64,000 bases of DNA, from contig NZ_LR214970.1 in assembly GCF_900660525.1 (NCBI RefSeq), forward strand, positions 744,001 through 808,000. Reading direction: 5' to 3'. Positions 33,284 through 43,344 of this stretch are shown here, piece by piece (within the stretch, counting starts at the first letter, position 1; every line of letters begins with the position of its first letter). The notes beneath the pieces are model-generated. The model searched no databases and had not been told where the DNA came from. It was given only the letters and a program-made list of their open reading frames with translations. This stretch comes from Mycoplasmopsis bovigenitalium. Its GTDB lineage: Bacteria > Bacillota_I > Bacilli_A > Mycoplasmatales > Metamycoplasmataceae. Both the position numbers and the translations under genes were made by a program.

Positions 33284-34611
33284 TGAATCTAATTGTTAAA
33301 GGAAATTTTGAAAACGCAAAAAATGAATTAAAAAATGATAAAAATAATTCAGTTGCTTTTGTTTATGAACAGGCAAAAAAAGTTGGCGATGGATTGTTAA
33401 ATAATGCTGTTTTTACAATAAAAGACATTTTTGCAACAAACGACGCAGCAACAACTGCATCTAGCTTAATTTTAGAGGGATTTAAGCCAGGTTATAATGC
33501 AACTTGTGTTCAAAAATTAATTGATGCAGGGGCATTGCCAGTGGCAAAAGTTTATAATGATGAACTTGCTCTCGGGGGAACAGGTACTTTTAGTGCTTTT
33601 GGATTAATAAGAAATGTTAACGATAATGAAAGATTGGCCGGGGGTTCATCTTCAGGTTCAACAACAACACTAACTAAAAATATTTCTTTTGCTTTGGCAT
33701 CTGATACAGGTGATTCAGTAAGGCTACCTGCTTCATACAATTCGCAAGTTGGCTTTAAACCTAGTTATGGAGCAATTAGTAGATATGGAATGTTTGCGTA
33801 TGCATCAAGTTTGGATACTGTAAGTTATTTCGCTCATAATGTTAATGATATCGCTGTAATTTCGCAAGTGCTTTATGGGAAGGATTCAAAAGATTTTACA
33901 TCTCTAGATATTGAAATAAGCAATATTAACAAAGTGAAACCAAGCAAAATAGCTTTCTTAGATATTGACAGTAATTTATTAGAAAAACAAGTTAGTGAGA
34001 AGTATAACGAGTTAATTAAAAACATCCAAAATACTGATATTACAATTGAAAAAGTAAAAGTTAATGAAGATTTACTGATGGCTGTAAAACCAGTATATGA
34101 CATTATTTCTTATTCAGAAGCATCCTCAAATCTAGCTAATTTAAATGGAATTGCATTTGGTCAACGAAAACAAGGTGACAATTGAGAACAAATAATGACA
34201 AACACTCGCAGTCAAGGATTTGGAACAATGGTTCAACGTCGTTTAACATTAGGTAGTTTCTTTCTTTTTTCAGAAAATCAAAAAGAGCTATTTATTAAGG
34301 CTCAAAAAGTAAGAAGAGTAATCAAGCAATATTGAGATGAATTAAACTCAAAATATGATTTAGTTATTTATCCAGCAAGCGCAAATATTGCGCCGTTTAT
34401 TGACTCAACCAAAAATAATTCATATGGATATATGGACTATATTTTGACTGCTTCAAACCTAGCAGGAAATCCGTCAATAACAATGCCTTGAATTAAAATA
34501 AAAGAAAATTTGGGTGTAAATATTGCTCTTCAATCATCAATTTATCAGGACCAAAAACTCCTTTCACATGCCCTATGACTTGAAGAATTTTTAGGGGGTA
34601 ATCATGAATAA
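33283..34611 (+). CDS. gatA: Glutamyl-tRNA(Gln) amidotransferase subunit A
   Basis: Amidase subunit releasing ammonia from glutamine, 442 residues. The Ser-cisSer-Lys triad is recognisable: FTIKDIFA (Lys, about residue 48), GGSSSGST and SDTGDSVRLPAS. In most GatA the last motif reads GGS; here the residue before the nucleophile Ser is Asp rather than Gly. The N-terminus is shorter than in B. subtilis. Several TGA codons in the C-terminal part are Trp. It overlaps gatB by eight bases. Confidence 0.94.
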
Positions 34612-36022
34612 TTATGAAACAATAATTGGAATTGAAATACACCTAGAATTGAATACAAAAACAAAAATGTTTTCACCTGCAAAAATAGATTTTAATGCAG
34701 AACCAAACACAACTGCTAATCAAATTGACTTAGGTTATCCCGGAACTTTGCCATTATTGAATAAAGAAGCCGTTATTAGTGGTATTAAATTGGCTAGAGC
34801 ACTAAAAATGGATATTGATACAGAACTTCATTTTGATAGAAAAAATTACTTTTATTCAGATTTACCAAAAGGATTTCAAATTACACAATTTTTTAGACCA
34901 ATTGGCTCAAATGGTAAATTATTAATTGACCAAAACACTGGTTTTAATGTTGAAATAGAAAGAATTCACCTTGAAGAGGATACAGCTCGTCAACATCATG
35001 GAGAGGTAACACAACTTGATTATAATAGAGCTGGAATTCCATTAATTGAAATAGTTACTACTCCTTGCATTAGAAATGCTCAGCAAGCAGTTGCATATGT
35101 TTCACAAATTAGACAAATCGCATTAGCACTTGGTATTTCCGATGCGAAAATGGAAGAAGGTTCATTAAGAGCCGATATAAATATATCAATTAGACCAAAA
35201 GGCATTGAAAAATACGGGACAAAAGTCGAGATAAAAAACATTAATACTTTCAGAGGTATTGCAAAAGCAATTGAAAACGAAATTTCTGAGCAAATAAAAA
35301 AATTAAGAACTGGAGAAGTTATCCTTCAACAAACCAAACGTTTTGACCCGGAAAATCAAACAAATATTACAATGAGAACTAAAACAGGTGAAGTTGATTA
35401 TAAATACTTTCCAGAGCCAAATATCCCAATAATCAAATTAAGTAATGAATTTATTAATTCAATAAAATTAAATGAGTTGCCTTGGGAAAAAACTTCTAGA
35501 TACGAATCTTATGGAATTCAAAAAATATATATTGATTCACTTGTTAATGATTTAGAACTTGCTCAATATTTTGATTCAATAAACTATGAAGACAAAGAGA
35601 AGTTGTCTAAATTATTTTTTGCCGAGCTAGTTTCACTAGCTAATTCTAAGCAATGTCATGTTATTGACCTAAAAATCCAAACAAAATTATTGGAACAAGC
35701 CATTGATTTAATGGATAAAGAAATCATTAGCGGTCGCTCATTCAAAAAATTAATACCACTTTTTGTGAATTTTGAAGGTGATATAAATACACTAGTTAAA
35801 GAGCATTCATTGGAACAAATTTCTGATACCAATACAATTGAAAAATGAGTAAATCAGATAATTTTAGAGAATGAAAAAGTTATTAATGAATACCCTGAAA
35901 GACCTGAAAGAGTTCTAAAAATGGTTCAAGGTTCATTAATGAAAATATCAGGTGGCCAAGTAAACCCGACTAAAGCAATTAAAATTGTTGAGGAACTTTT
36001 AAACAAAAAGTTCAACAATTAA
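34604..36022 (+). CDS. gatB: Aspartyl/glutamyl-tRNA amidotransferase subunit B
   Basis: Kinase-like catalytic subunit that phosphorylates the misacylated tRNA and receives ammonia from GatA, 472 residues. IGIEIHLELNTKTKMFS at the N-terminus, HLEEDTARQHH, DYNRAGIPLIEI and EEGSLRADINIS are GatB signatures. The C-terminal YqeY-like tail is reached through a TGA-Trp. It is the last gene of gatCAB. The presence of all three subunits fits mollicutes without glutaminyl-tRNA synthetase. Confidence 0.95.
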
Positions 36023-36068
36023 ATTGCTTTTTTTATTAAAAAAGTTTTTTTCTTAAAACAAAATCATA

Positions 36069-36650
36069 ATGAATCATATGAAAAGTATGAACAAAATATT
36101 TAAACTATTATCAATTGTGATTATCCCCCTAGTTACAAATTCATGTGTAATTTCGTTTGCTAAAAAATCTAACCAATTAACAATTGAAAATTACACAATA
36201 ATTGACGGAGATACAATTAGATTTTTTGACAAAAAGAATAGTAAATTCAATTCAATAAGAATACTCGGGATAGATACTCCAGAAACTTTAAAAAAATATA
36301 ATAAGGTTGCGAAACTTGAAAACATTTATGCTAATAAAGCAAAAGACTTTCTATATTCAATTTGTTCGAAAAAGCCAATTCATATAGAAATACACTCTAA
36401 GGATAAATACAATAGATTAGTTGCAATTGTCAAAAATTTTAGGAATAAAGATGTTGCTAAAGAACTAATTTCTGAGGGTTTAGCAAGGGTCAAATATATT
36501 TCTAAAACAAGAAATAAATTAACATATTGAAATAATAAAAATGAAATAATGAATTATTATGATGAATTAATTGCCATACAGTCAATAGCTAAAAAGTCCA
36601 AAAAAGGATTTTGACAATTCAACGAAAATTTAGTTTTTGCAAAAAAATAA
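36069..36650 (+). CDS. Thermonuclease-like surface lipoprotein
   Basis: Staphylococcal-nuclease-fold lipoprotein of 193 residues. The signal peptide ends with TNSC, a lipobox, so the enzyme should be anchored outside. Catalytic residues of the SNase family are present: IDGDTIRFF (Asp), IRILGIDTPET (Arg, Asp, Glu) and DKYNRLVA (Arg). It probably degrades host or released nucleic acid to feed nucleotide import. Two further in-frame ATG codons (36078, 36087) could start it; a CATAAT sequence seven bases before 36078 makes that start attractive. TGA-Trp codons are in the C-terminal part. Confidence 0.88.
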
Positions 36651-36763
36651 TTTTAAAATCAAAAATATTTCAATTTGCTTTTTTACGAATTTATTCATTT
36701 TGGAGTTCAAATAGCAAAATCAATTGGATAAAATTATTTTTTTTGCTCAATTTAATTTATATA

Positions 36764-36769
36764 TATAAT
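36764..36769 (+). promoter_or_regulatory. -10 box of the rplK-rplA operon
   Basis: TATAAT, with a possible -35 TTGCTC 15 bases upstream. It leaves an untranslated leader of about 77 bases before rplK, the longest leader in the window. Confidence 0.55.
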
Positions 36770-36804
36770 TAAAAAGCAATTTATATTAAGTTGCCTCTAA
36801 ACTA

Positions 36805-36831
36805 GTGGGAGATTTATATCGCTAGAACCAC
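36805..36831 (+). promoter_or_regulatory. Possible L1-binding operator in the rplK leader
   Basis: The leader contains GTGGGAG, a small hairpin (GAT-TTAT-ATC) and AACCAC; the outer GTGG/CCAC stem with a purine-rich asymmetric internal loop resembles the L1 target used for feedback control of L11-L1 operons. The match is by eye only. Confidence 0.4.
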
Positions 36832-36853
36832 AATTATCGAAAGGATAAATATT

Positions 36854-37303
36854 ATGGCAAAATCAAAAGCTGATATTGTTCGTGTTCGTAAATTACAATT
36901 TAAAGCCGGACAAGCAAAACCAGGTCCAGCACTAGCTGGTGTTGGTATCAACATGCCTGATTTTACACGTGCATTTAACGATGCTACACGTGATAGAGGG
37001 GATGAACCAGTTCCTGTACAAATTACTGTTTACAATGACAAGTCATTTGAGTTTAAAGTTTTCACAGCTCCTGCAAGTTACAAACTAATTCAAGCTGCTA
37101 AATTACCAAAAGGTAGTTCAAATGCTAAAACCACAAAAGTTGGTTCAATCACTGTTGATCAATTAAGAGAAATAGCTCAATACAAATTAGTTGACTTAAA
37201 CACAGACGACATTGAAGCTGCAATGAGAACAATTGCTGGTACAGCAAGAAATATGGGCATTTCAATTGAAGGTTATGAAGAAGCTTCTAAAGGAGACAAA
37301 TAA
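36854..37303 (+). CDS. rplK: 50S ribosomal protein L11
   Basis: L11 of the GTPase-associated centre, 149 residues. The N-terminal stretch KLQFKAGQAKPGPALAGVG and the C-terminal RNA-binding domain ending in AGTARNMGISIEG are characteristic. AAAGGA lies nine bases before the ATG. The stop codon shares one base with the rplA ATG. Confidence 0.97.
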   Translation: MAKSKADIVRVRKLQFKAGQAKPGPALAGVGINMPDFTRAFNDATRDRGDEPVPVQITVYNDKSFEFKVFTAPASYKLIQAAKLPKGSSNAKTTKVGSITVDQLREIAQYKLVDLNTDDIEAAMRTIAGTARNMGISIEGYEEASKGDK

Positions 37304-37995
37304 TGGCTAAAGTTGGTAAAAAAATTAGAGCAGCTAGAGAATCATTTGATAGAACAGTTGCATATGATTTAACAGAAGCTATTGAATTAGCAAAAAGAAC
37401 TTCATACACAAAATTTGACGGATCAATTGAATTAGTATTCAAATTAAACCTAGACGTTCGTAAAGCTGACCAACAATTGCGTGGTGCAGTTTTACTACCA
37501 AATGGTACTGGTAAAACTGTTAGAGTTTTAGTTGTAACCAATAATGCAGAAAAACAAAAATTAGCTAAGGCTGCTGGCGCTGACCAAGTAGTTGACGCAT
37601 CAGCATTAGAACAAAAAATTAAAGAAGACGATTTCGACTTTGATGTTATGGTTGCTGACCCAACAATGATGCCTGTTTTAGGTAAATATGGTAAAAAACT
37701 TGGACCTAAAGGTCTAATGCCAAACCCAAAAACTGGAACAGTTACCCCAACTCCTGAAAAAGCGGTTGAAGAACTTAAAAAAGGTAAAGCAAACTATAGA
37801 ACTGACAAAGCTGGTATTGTTCATACACAAATTGGTAAAGTTTCAATGGAAACAACCAAACTTGTTGAAAACGCACAAACAGTAATTTCATTAATCAAAA
37901 AACTTAAACCATCAGCCGTTAAGGGTGCTTACATGCAAAACTTAGTTGTTTCACCTACAATGGGCCCTGGAATTAAAGTTAAAATTGAGAAATAA
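37303..37995 (+). CDS. rplA: 50S ribosomal protein L1
   Basis: L1 of the L1 stalk, 230 residues, and often a translational repressor of its own operon. Family landmarks include LPNGTGKTVRVLV, LGKYGKKLGPKGLMPNPKTGT and SPTMGPGIKV at the end. It follows rplK with a one-base overlap and ends at a strong terminator. Confidence 0.97.
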   Translation: MAKVGKKIRAARESFDRTVAYDLTEAIELAKRTSYTKFDGSIELVFKLNLDVRKADQQLRGAVLLPNGTGKTVRVLVVTNNAEKQKLAKAAGADQVVDASALEQKIKEDDFDFDVMVADPTMMPVLGKYGKKLGPKGLMPNPKTGTVTPTPEKAVEELKKGKANYRTDKAGIVHTQIGKVSMETTKLVENAQTVISLIKKLKPSAVKGAYMQNLVVSPTMGPGIKVKIEK

Positions 37996-37999
37996 TAAT

Positions 38000-38028
38000 A
38001 TCAAGCAATTTTTTTGCTTGATTTTTTA
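38000..38028 (+). terminator. Terminator after rplA
   Basis: ATCAAGCAA / TTGCTTGAT with a T-rich loop, then TTTTT. Confidence 0.85.
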
Positions 38029-38057
38029 TAAGGATTAATATACATTTAAGGAGCTTT

Positions 38058-38792
38058 ATGCATTTTTTAAATATTTTATCAAATTCAAATTCAATAGATA
38101 TTCCCAATAATATTCCAAGTAGGCAAATGCCTTCATCAATTATTTGGCTTGATTGCGCGTTTTTGATATTGCTTTATGTATTATTGATTTTTAAAAAGAG
38201 ATATTTCACCGCACTATTTAGTTTATTTGGCGGAATTCTTTACTTTATAGTTGATTGAGGAATTTTCTATAAATTATTGGGATCGAGAGTTGTGTTAAAC
38301 GCAAATCCAGAAGCATTCTTATTTTGACTATCTATGAGTTATGGAACAACCAACTTTTTATTCATTTGACTAGCAATTAAAAAAGACAAATATTTATTGC
38401 ATTTTTCTCTTTTAATATTAATTTGATGAATTTGTTCTGCAATGATTGCAAAAGGCTTGCCACATAAAGAAATCATAATTTGAAGAACAACAGGTAAGTA
38501 TCACTGAGTAATGGCAATAATGCTAATAGTTGGTTACTTTGCAATCATTATTTATAATATTTTTACAAAAAAATCTCAATTGCCAATATTAAGAATGCTT
38601 TTCATTGGCATTATTGTTCAATTTGCTTGGGAATTTGCACTTTTAATTAATGGAATTAGAAAACCGCAATGAGGTCCAATTTTAATAGATTCACTAATTG
38701 AAACTAATCTTGGTATTCCATATATTTACCTAATTTACAAGTTTATCTCTTCAAAAATAAATGATGATTTAACAAGGGTTAAAAAAGTTTAA
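38058..38792 (+). CDS. Uncharacterised polytopic membrane protein
   Basis: A 244-residue protein with about seven hydrophobic helices, joined through eight TGA-Trp codons. AAGGAG precedes the ATG. The first helix carries WLDCAFLILLYVLLIF; loops contain YGTTNFLFIW and the last part WEFALLINGIRKPQWGP. I do not recognise the family. The single-gene transcript lies between the rplA terminator and its own terminator, close behind the ribosomal-protein operon, which gives no clear functional hint. Confidence 0.8.
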
Positions 38793-38818
38793 AATCAGCC
38801 ATAAAGACTGATTTTTTA
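38792..38818 (+). terminator. Terminator after the membrane protein at 38058
   Basis: AATCAG / CTGATT stem and T6. Confidence 0.75.
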
Positions 38819-38877
38819 TTGATTTTGGGAAAAATCACTAATGTTTAAAAAAAATATAGTTTCAATGGTCTATAGTT

Positions 38878-38883
38878 TATAAT
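38878..38883 (+). promoter_or_regulatory. -10 box of prfA operon (leaderless arrangement)
   Basis: TATAAT, then TTAAAACT, then ATG; the last bases match the proS and ybeY starts. Confidence 0.6.
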
Positions 38884-38891
38884 TTAAAACT

Positions 38892-39971
38892 ATGGAACAA
38901 ACAATGTATAAATCACTTGTCGGAATTAAGTCAAAATATGATGAATTCGCAGCAAAACTTAATGATGAAGCAGTTATAAACAACATAAAAGAATATACAA
39001 AAATCAATAGAGAAATGGGTAAAATTAAGGATATTGCAAGTACTTTTGCAACCTATTTAAACCTTGAAAAAGACCTATTATCAGCAAAAGATATGCTTTC
39101 TTCAAAAGATGAAGAAGAAATTTTATTCGCCAAATCAATAATTGAGGAAAACGAATCAAAATTAATTGAACTTGAAGCTGAATTGAAAATATTAATTTTA
39201 CCTAAAGATGAAAATGATGACCGCAATGTTATTATTGAAATTCGAGGAGCAGCTGGCGGTGACGAAGCCAATATTTTTGCTGGCGATTTGTTCAGAATGT
39301 ATACAAAATATGCTGACGAACTAGGCTTTAAATATAAAACAATTTCTTCATCTGTTGCGAGTGCGGGCGGATTTAGCCAAATTGTTTTCATGGTAAAAGG
39401 TGAAAAAGCATATTCAAAATTAAAGTTTGAAACTGGCGTACACAGAGTTCAAAGAATACCCGCAACAGAAAGTTCAGGGAGAGTTCACACTTCAACTGCC
39501 ACAGTGACAGTTATGCCCGAGTTAGATGATAGTATCGAGATAGAAATTAAAGCCTCAGATATTACTGTTGATACATTCCGTTCATCAGGAGCAGGTGGGC
39601 AAAGTGTTAATACAACCGACTCTGCAGTTAGAATTACACATATTCCAACAGGTATAGTCGTAACTTCTCAAGATGAGAGAAGTCAAATTGCCAACCGTGA
39701 AGCAGCAATGAATGTTTTAAGATCTAAAATTTACGATTTAGAAATACAAAAGAAACAAGATGAAGAGGCTGGTTATAGAAAATTAGCGGGCCATGGTGAT
39801 AGAAGTGAAAAAATCAGAACCTATAACTATCCACAAGATAGGGTTACTGACCATAGAATTGGTTTTTCTACTTCTTTAAAACAAGTTATCGAAGGAAAAC
39901 TTGAGCCAATTACTCAAAGTTTACTGACAGAAGAGCAAAATCAAAAAATTGCTGCAAGCGGTCTTAAATAA
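38892..39971 (+). CDS. prfA: Peptide chain release factor 1
   Basis: Release factor reading UAA and UAG, 359 residues. The GGQ motif occurs in [17 protein letters not shown], and [14 protein letters not shown] covers the PxT anticodon-like tripeptide region of RF1. With UGA reassigned to Trp, RF2 is expected to be absent and only this factor is needed. The first ATG is supported by the promoter eight bases upstream; a second in-frame ATG is four codons later. Its stop shares a base with the prmC ATG. Confidence 0.96.
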   Translation: MEQTMYKSLVGIKSKYDEFAAKLNDEAVINNIKEYTKINREMGKIKDIASTFATYLNLEKDLLSAKDMLSSKDEEEILFAKSIIEENESKLIELEAELKILILPKDENDDRNVIIEIRGAAGGDEANIFAGDLFRMYTKYADELGFKYKTISSSVASAGGFSQIVFMVKGEKAYSKLKFETGVHRVQRIPATESSGRVHTSTATVTVMPELDDSIEIEIKASDITVDTFRSSGAGGQSVNTTDSAVRITHIPTGIVVTSQDERSQIANREAAMNVLRSKIYDLEIQKKQDEEAGYRKLAGHGDRSEKIRTYNYPQDRVTDHRIGFSTSLKQVIEGKLEPITQSLLTEEQNQKIAASGLK

Positions 39972-40681
39972 TGCCAACAATTGAAGATTTATTACAAGAA
40001 AAACGAAGATATGGACTTGAATTATCTGTCAATGAACAAGAAAAAAAATTATTAAAAAGTGGTATGCCAATTCAATATATTATGGGATTTATTGAGTTTT
40101 CAAATACTAAAATTTTACTTAATAAAAATGTTCTAATTCCTCGCTATGAAACAGAGGAATTAGTTTGAATTGTTTTGAATAAATTTGTCCAAAACAATTC
40201 AAATTTCAATGTTTTGGACTTATGTTGCGGCTCTGGATTTATTGGTTTGTCAATCAAAAAAAATGCCAATAATATTAAACTAACAATGGCTGATATAGAT
40301 ATAAATGCTATTGAACAAACCAAAGAAAATTTAAAAATAAACAATATTAACGCAAATGATGTTGAAATCGTCCAAAGTGACTTATTTACGAATGTAAAAG
40401 GAAAATTTGATCTCATTATCTGCAATCCACCATACTTAGATAAAGATGTTTTATTAGAAAATCATAATCAATTATTGTTTGAGCCTCAAAATGCTCTATA
40501 TGCTCCAGAAAAAGGTTTTTATTTTTACCGTAAAATACTTGAAGAATATAAAAAATATTTAAAAGATAATGGTAAATTAATTTTTGAAATTAACCCATTA
40601 CACGAAAACATTTGAAAAAATATCGAGGGAGTTTCAATGATAAAAGATATTAATAATAAGTATCGTTTTGTTATTGTATAA
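39971..40681 (+). CDS. prmC: Release factor glutamine methyltransferase PrmC
   Basis: N5-methylates the GGQ glutamine of release factor 1, 236 residues. The N-terminal helical domain contains [11 protein letters not shown] and [10 protein letters not shown]; the methyltransferase domain has [15 protein letters not shown] (SAM) and NPPYL. Two TGA codons are Trp. It is translationally coupled to prfA, its substrate, by a one-base overlap. The acpP promoter lies inside its last codons. Confidence 0.95.
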
Positions 40682-40682
40682 T
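40677..40682 (+). promoter_or_regulatory. -10 box of acpP inside the end of prmC
   Basis: TATAAT covering the prmC stop codon, followed by AATCTT and the acpP ATG. Confidence 0.6.
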
Positions 40683-40688
40683 AATCTT

Positions 40689-40910
40689 ATGAATATTAAA
40701 GATTTAGTAATTTCTAGAATTCAAAAGTACACAAAAACACAAGTGAACATGGATTCATTATTGAAAGAATTAAAAATTGATTCATTAACTTTGGCGGAAC
40801 TAGTTTTCGAACTTGAAGAAGAGTTAAAAATTAGAGTAAGCGACGATGAATTAATTAATTTACAATCAATTGGCGATGTAGTAGCATTGATTGAAAAAAC
40901 AATGAAGTAA
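40689..40910 (+). CDS. acpP: Acyl carrier protein
   Basis: Small acidic carrier of acyl groups, 73 residues. The phosphopantetheine site is the Ser in KIDSLTLAELV, and the helix that follows (FELEEELKI) is typical. The ATG at 40689 is chosen over an in-frame start seven codons earlier because it gives the standard ACP N-terminus and sits six bases after a TATAAT box. It is the partner of AcpS (29730). Mycoplasmas mostly lack fatty acid synthesis, so its role here is unclear. Confidence 0.9.
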   Translation: MNIKDLVISRIQKYTKTQVNMDSLLKELKIDSLTLAELVFELEEELKIRVSDDELINLQSIGDVVALIEKTMK

Positions 40911-40953
40911 TCTGGATTTTTCGGATTTTTTATTTGTAAAACATTAATTAAAA

Positions 40954-40980
40954 CTGGCTTTTTTTAAGCCAGCATTTTTT
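40954..40980. terminator. Shared terminator between acpP and the phosphate permease
   Basis: CTGGCTT / AAGCCAG hairpin with T or A runs on both sides; it can work on both strands. It overlaps the last codons of the permease gene. Confidence 0.75.
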
Positions 40981-42767
40981 TAATTTTTTGATTTACTTTT
41001 TCATCTCATTTTCTTAGTGCAAAATATTTTAATGAACTAAAGAAAGCGACTAATATTATCATAACAGTGCAACATTCGTATGAAGTTAAAAGAGTTCCAG
41101 GTTCCTTACTCAAAAATGCTTGCATCATTCTTGTTGTTAGCGTCATCTCTGAATAAAACAGAGAAAATCTATCACTATTGTGTGTACCAGTTGTTATTAA
41201 TAGAGCCGAAGTCTCAGCTAAAAACATCATAAATACTGTAACAATTGAAGTTATTATCATAACAATGATGTACTTAATTTTGATTTCCTTGCGAATTAAT
41301 TGGTAATCTATCCCTTTATTAAAAGCAACTTTTACATATTTTTTATCAAGTTTCTTCAATTGAGTTGCAAAAAACGAATAAATAACAGGCATAAACATAA
41401 TTGAAACACTAATTACACCAGCTAAAAGTGAAGCTTTTTCTGTTGCATCAAGAGTTAAGTTTAAAACATCAATTATGAAGAAATAAGAAAATAAACCATA
41501 AGCAACAGAAGGAATGCCGCGAGTAAATTTAAGTAGTGAATTTACAAAATTTGAAATAAAACTATTTTTATGTTTTTTATTAAAATAAATAGCCGCAAAA
41601 TAACAAAGCGGAATAACAAGAATTGATACAAAAATTGATGCGTAAAGAGTTGTTGCGGCGCTTCAAATTGTAGAATCTGGCCTAAATGTTCAAATTGTTT
41701 GGTGCTTAAATAATGTAATTAAACCTTTGATAAATAGAGCCAATATCATAATTATTAGTATAGAAGTTAGAAATACAAATGTTACCAATTCAATTGAAAA
41801 ATGAATCTTTTCATATGTTTTAAGTTTATTATTAACTTCATATTTGTTAACTAATTTATCTGCTGTGATTTCGCGGCGAATTGGTTTATTTAAAAGATGG
41901 AATATAACATTTACAATTGTAATAAACAATAATAAAAGCAGTGTAAGCGCATATGAAAAGTCCTTAATGTTGGCAATATCTTTGTTCGCAACAAAACTTG
42001 TAGTTATAAGTGTTGCTGCGGGTCTAGGATTTGAAGTTAAAAAACCTCAAAAACCATTAGCAAAACCACTGAAACTATTGTTACTTTGTAAAATGAATCC
42101 TGCGGCTGATGCTTCGGCAACAACCTTGAAAAAGGCAATAAAGGCTATGTCAATTATTTCTTTTCGATAGTTTTTAAAAATAATTTTATGAACTATGAAA
42201 CTAGTTTTAAAACCATGAGTGTTTAAATATCTTAAATTATGGACTTTTACCCCTTGGAATAATTTATTAAGCAAATTGGTAACAGCGGCAGAATTAAGAA
42301 GTATAAACATAAGAACTGCAGTAATAATGTTAAAGCCGTTTTCTAGTCTAAAAACTATTTTTGTAAACTCAGAAATGAATTGATGAGCAAAAAGAGCAAA
42401 AATTAATGATGAAAGTCCACCAATAATTTTATAAAAGAACCTTGTATACATTTTAAGAGTTGATGGTAATCGAAAATTAATAAATACAGCACAATTAATT
42501 GAAATAAATAAGCTAAAAGGCAATGTAAAAAATGCTAAAACAAGAGAAATAAATAAACTTCCAAAAAGTCCACCTTTTACACTAAAAACACTATTATCTA
42601 AGTTAATATTATCTACAAATAACGCTCTTGTGAATTTATCTCATCCTATGAATGCACAAACACCAATTAAAATAACAAAAATTATCAAAAATATATAACC
42701 TGCAATTTTATAGGTTATATTTAACGGTTTTTTTTGTATAAAATTTCCAGTTTACATTATTTTTCAC
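40964..42767 (-). CDS. Fused PstC-PstA-like phosphate ABC permease with an N-terminal frame break
   Basis: Permease of about 600 residues with many helices. The second half contains GIPSVAYGLFSYFF, close to the PstA consensus, and the first half looks like a diverged PstC, a fusion known from mollicutes. TGA is Trp at several points. The continuous frame has no ATG/GTG/TTG before its first helix and meets a TAA just upstream. A GTG at 42767, placed seven bases after a TATACT box, opens a neighbouring frame (VKNNVNWKFYTKK). The two frames meet at a run of eight A (42728-42735): seven A would give one gene. Possible slippage switch, or a sequence error. No pstB or pstS gene is adjacent. Confidence 0.7.
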
Positions 42768-42774
42768 TATATTA

Positions 42775-42782
42775 AGTATAAT
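42775..42782. promoter_or_regulatory. Overlapping divergent -10 boxes (permease and NUDIX genes)
   Basis: Eight bases, AGTATAAT, hold TATAAT on the plus strand (42777-42782, eight bases before the NUDIX ATG) and TATACT on the minus strand (42775-42780, seven bases before a GTG). Two RNA polymerases could not bind at once. Confidence 0.55.
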
Positions 42783-42790
42783 GGATTATT

Positions 42791-43330
42791 ATGAGTATTC
42801 GAGAAATTTTAGACATTTATGATGATAATCGCCAAATAACAGGCAAAACAAATATTAGAGGCGAAAAACTAAATGATAATGAAAATAATTTATACGTTTT
42901 TCTTTGCATTTTCAATTCAAAAGGTAAATTATTAATTCAAAAACGTTCTAAAAATAAGAAGTATTATCCCGATATTTGAGACTTAACTGTAGGTGGAGCT
43001 GTAATCAGTAAAGAATCTCCTTATCAAGCTATAATTCGTGAAACCAAAGAAGAATTGAATATTGATTTAGTTTTGGAAAATCAAAAGCCTTTTTTCTCAA
43101 TAAACGTAAGGAATTTTATTTGCGAGTACTATGTATGTAATCTAGATATTGACATTGAAAAGATAGAAATAAATGAAGAAATTGAGCAAATAAAATTTGT
43201 GGACAAACAAGAATTATTTTCAATGATTGATAGCAATGAATTTCTACCTTATCATAAATCTTTAATTAATTTTATTTTTGATACACACAAAACACCAAAC
43301 ACAAGAATGTCTGATACAAACATTATTTAG
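42791..43330 (+). CDS. NUDIX hydrolase
   Basis: A 179-residue NUDIX-fold pyrophosphohydrolase. The NUDIX box is complete: GGAVISKESPYQAIIRETKE followed by ELNI, matching G-x5-E-x7-R-E-x2-E-E. LLIQKRSKNKKYYPDIWDLT just before it resembles the isopentenyl-diphosphate isomerase-like subgroup (YfcD type), so the substrate could be a phosphorylated small molecule rather than a mutagenic nucleotide. One TGA is Trp. Predicted leaderless from the shared divergent promoter. Its stop is followed at once by the promoter of the tandem kinase. Confidence 0.88.
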
Positions 43331-43331
43331 T

Positions 43332-43337
43332 TATAAT
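43332..43337 (+). promoter_or_regulatory. -10 box of the tandem kinase gene (leaderless arrangement)
   Basis: TATAAT one base after the NUDIX stop, then TAAAAAT and ATG. Confidence 0.6.
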
Positions 43338-43344
43338 TAAAAAT

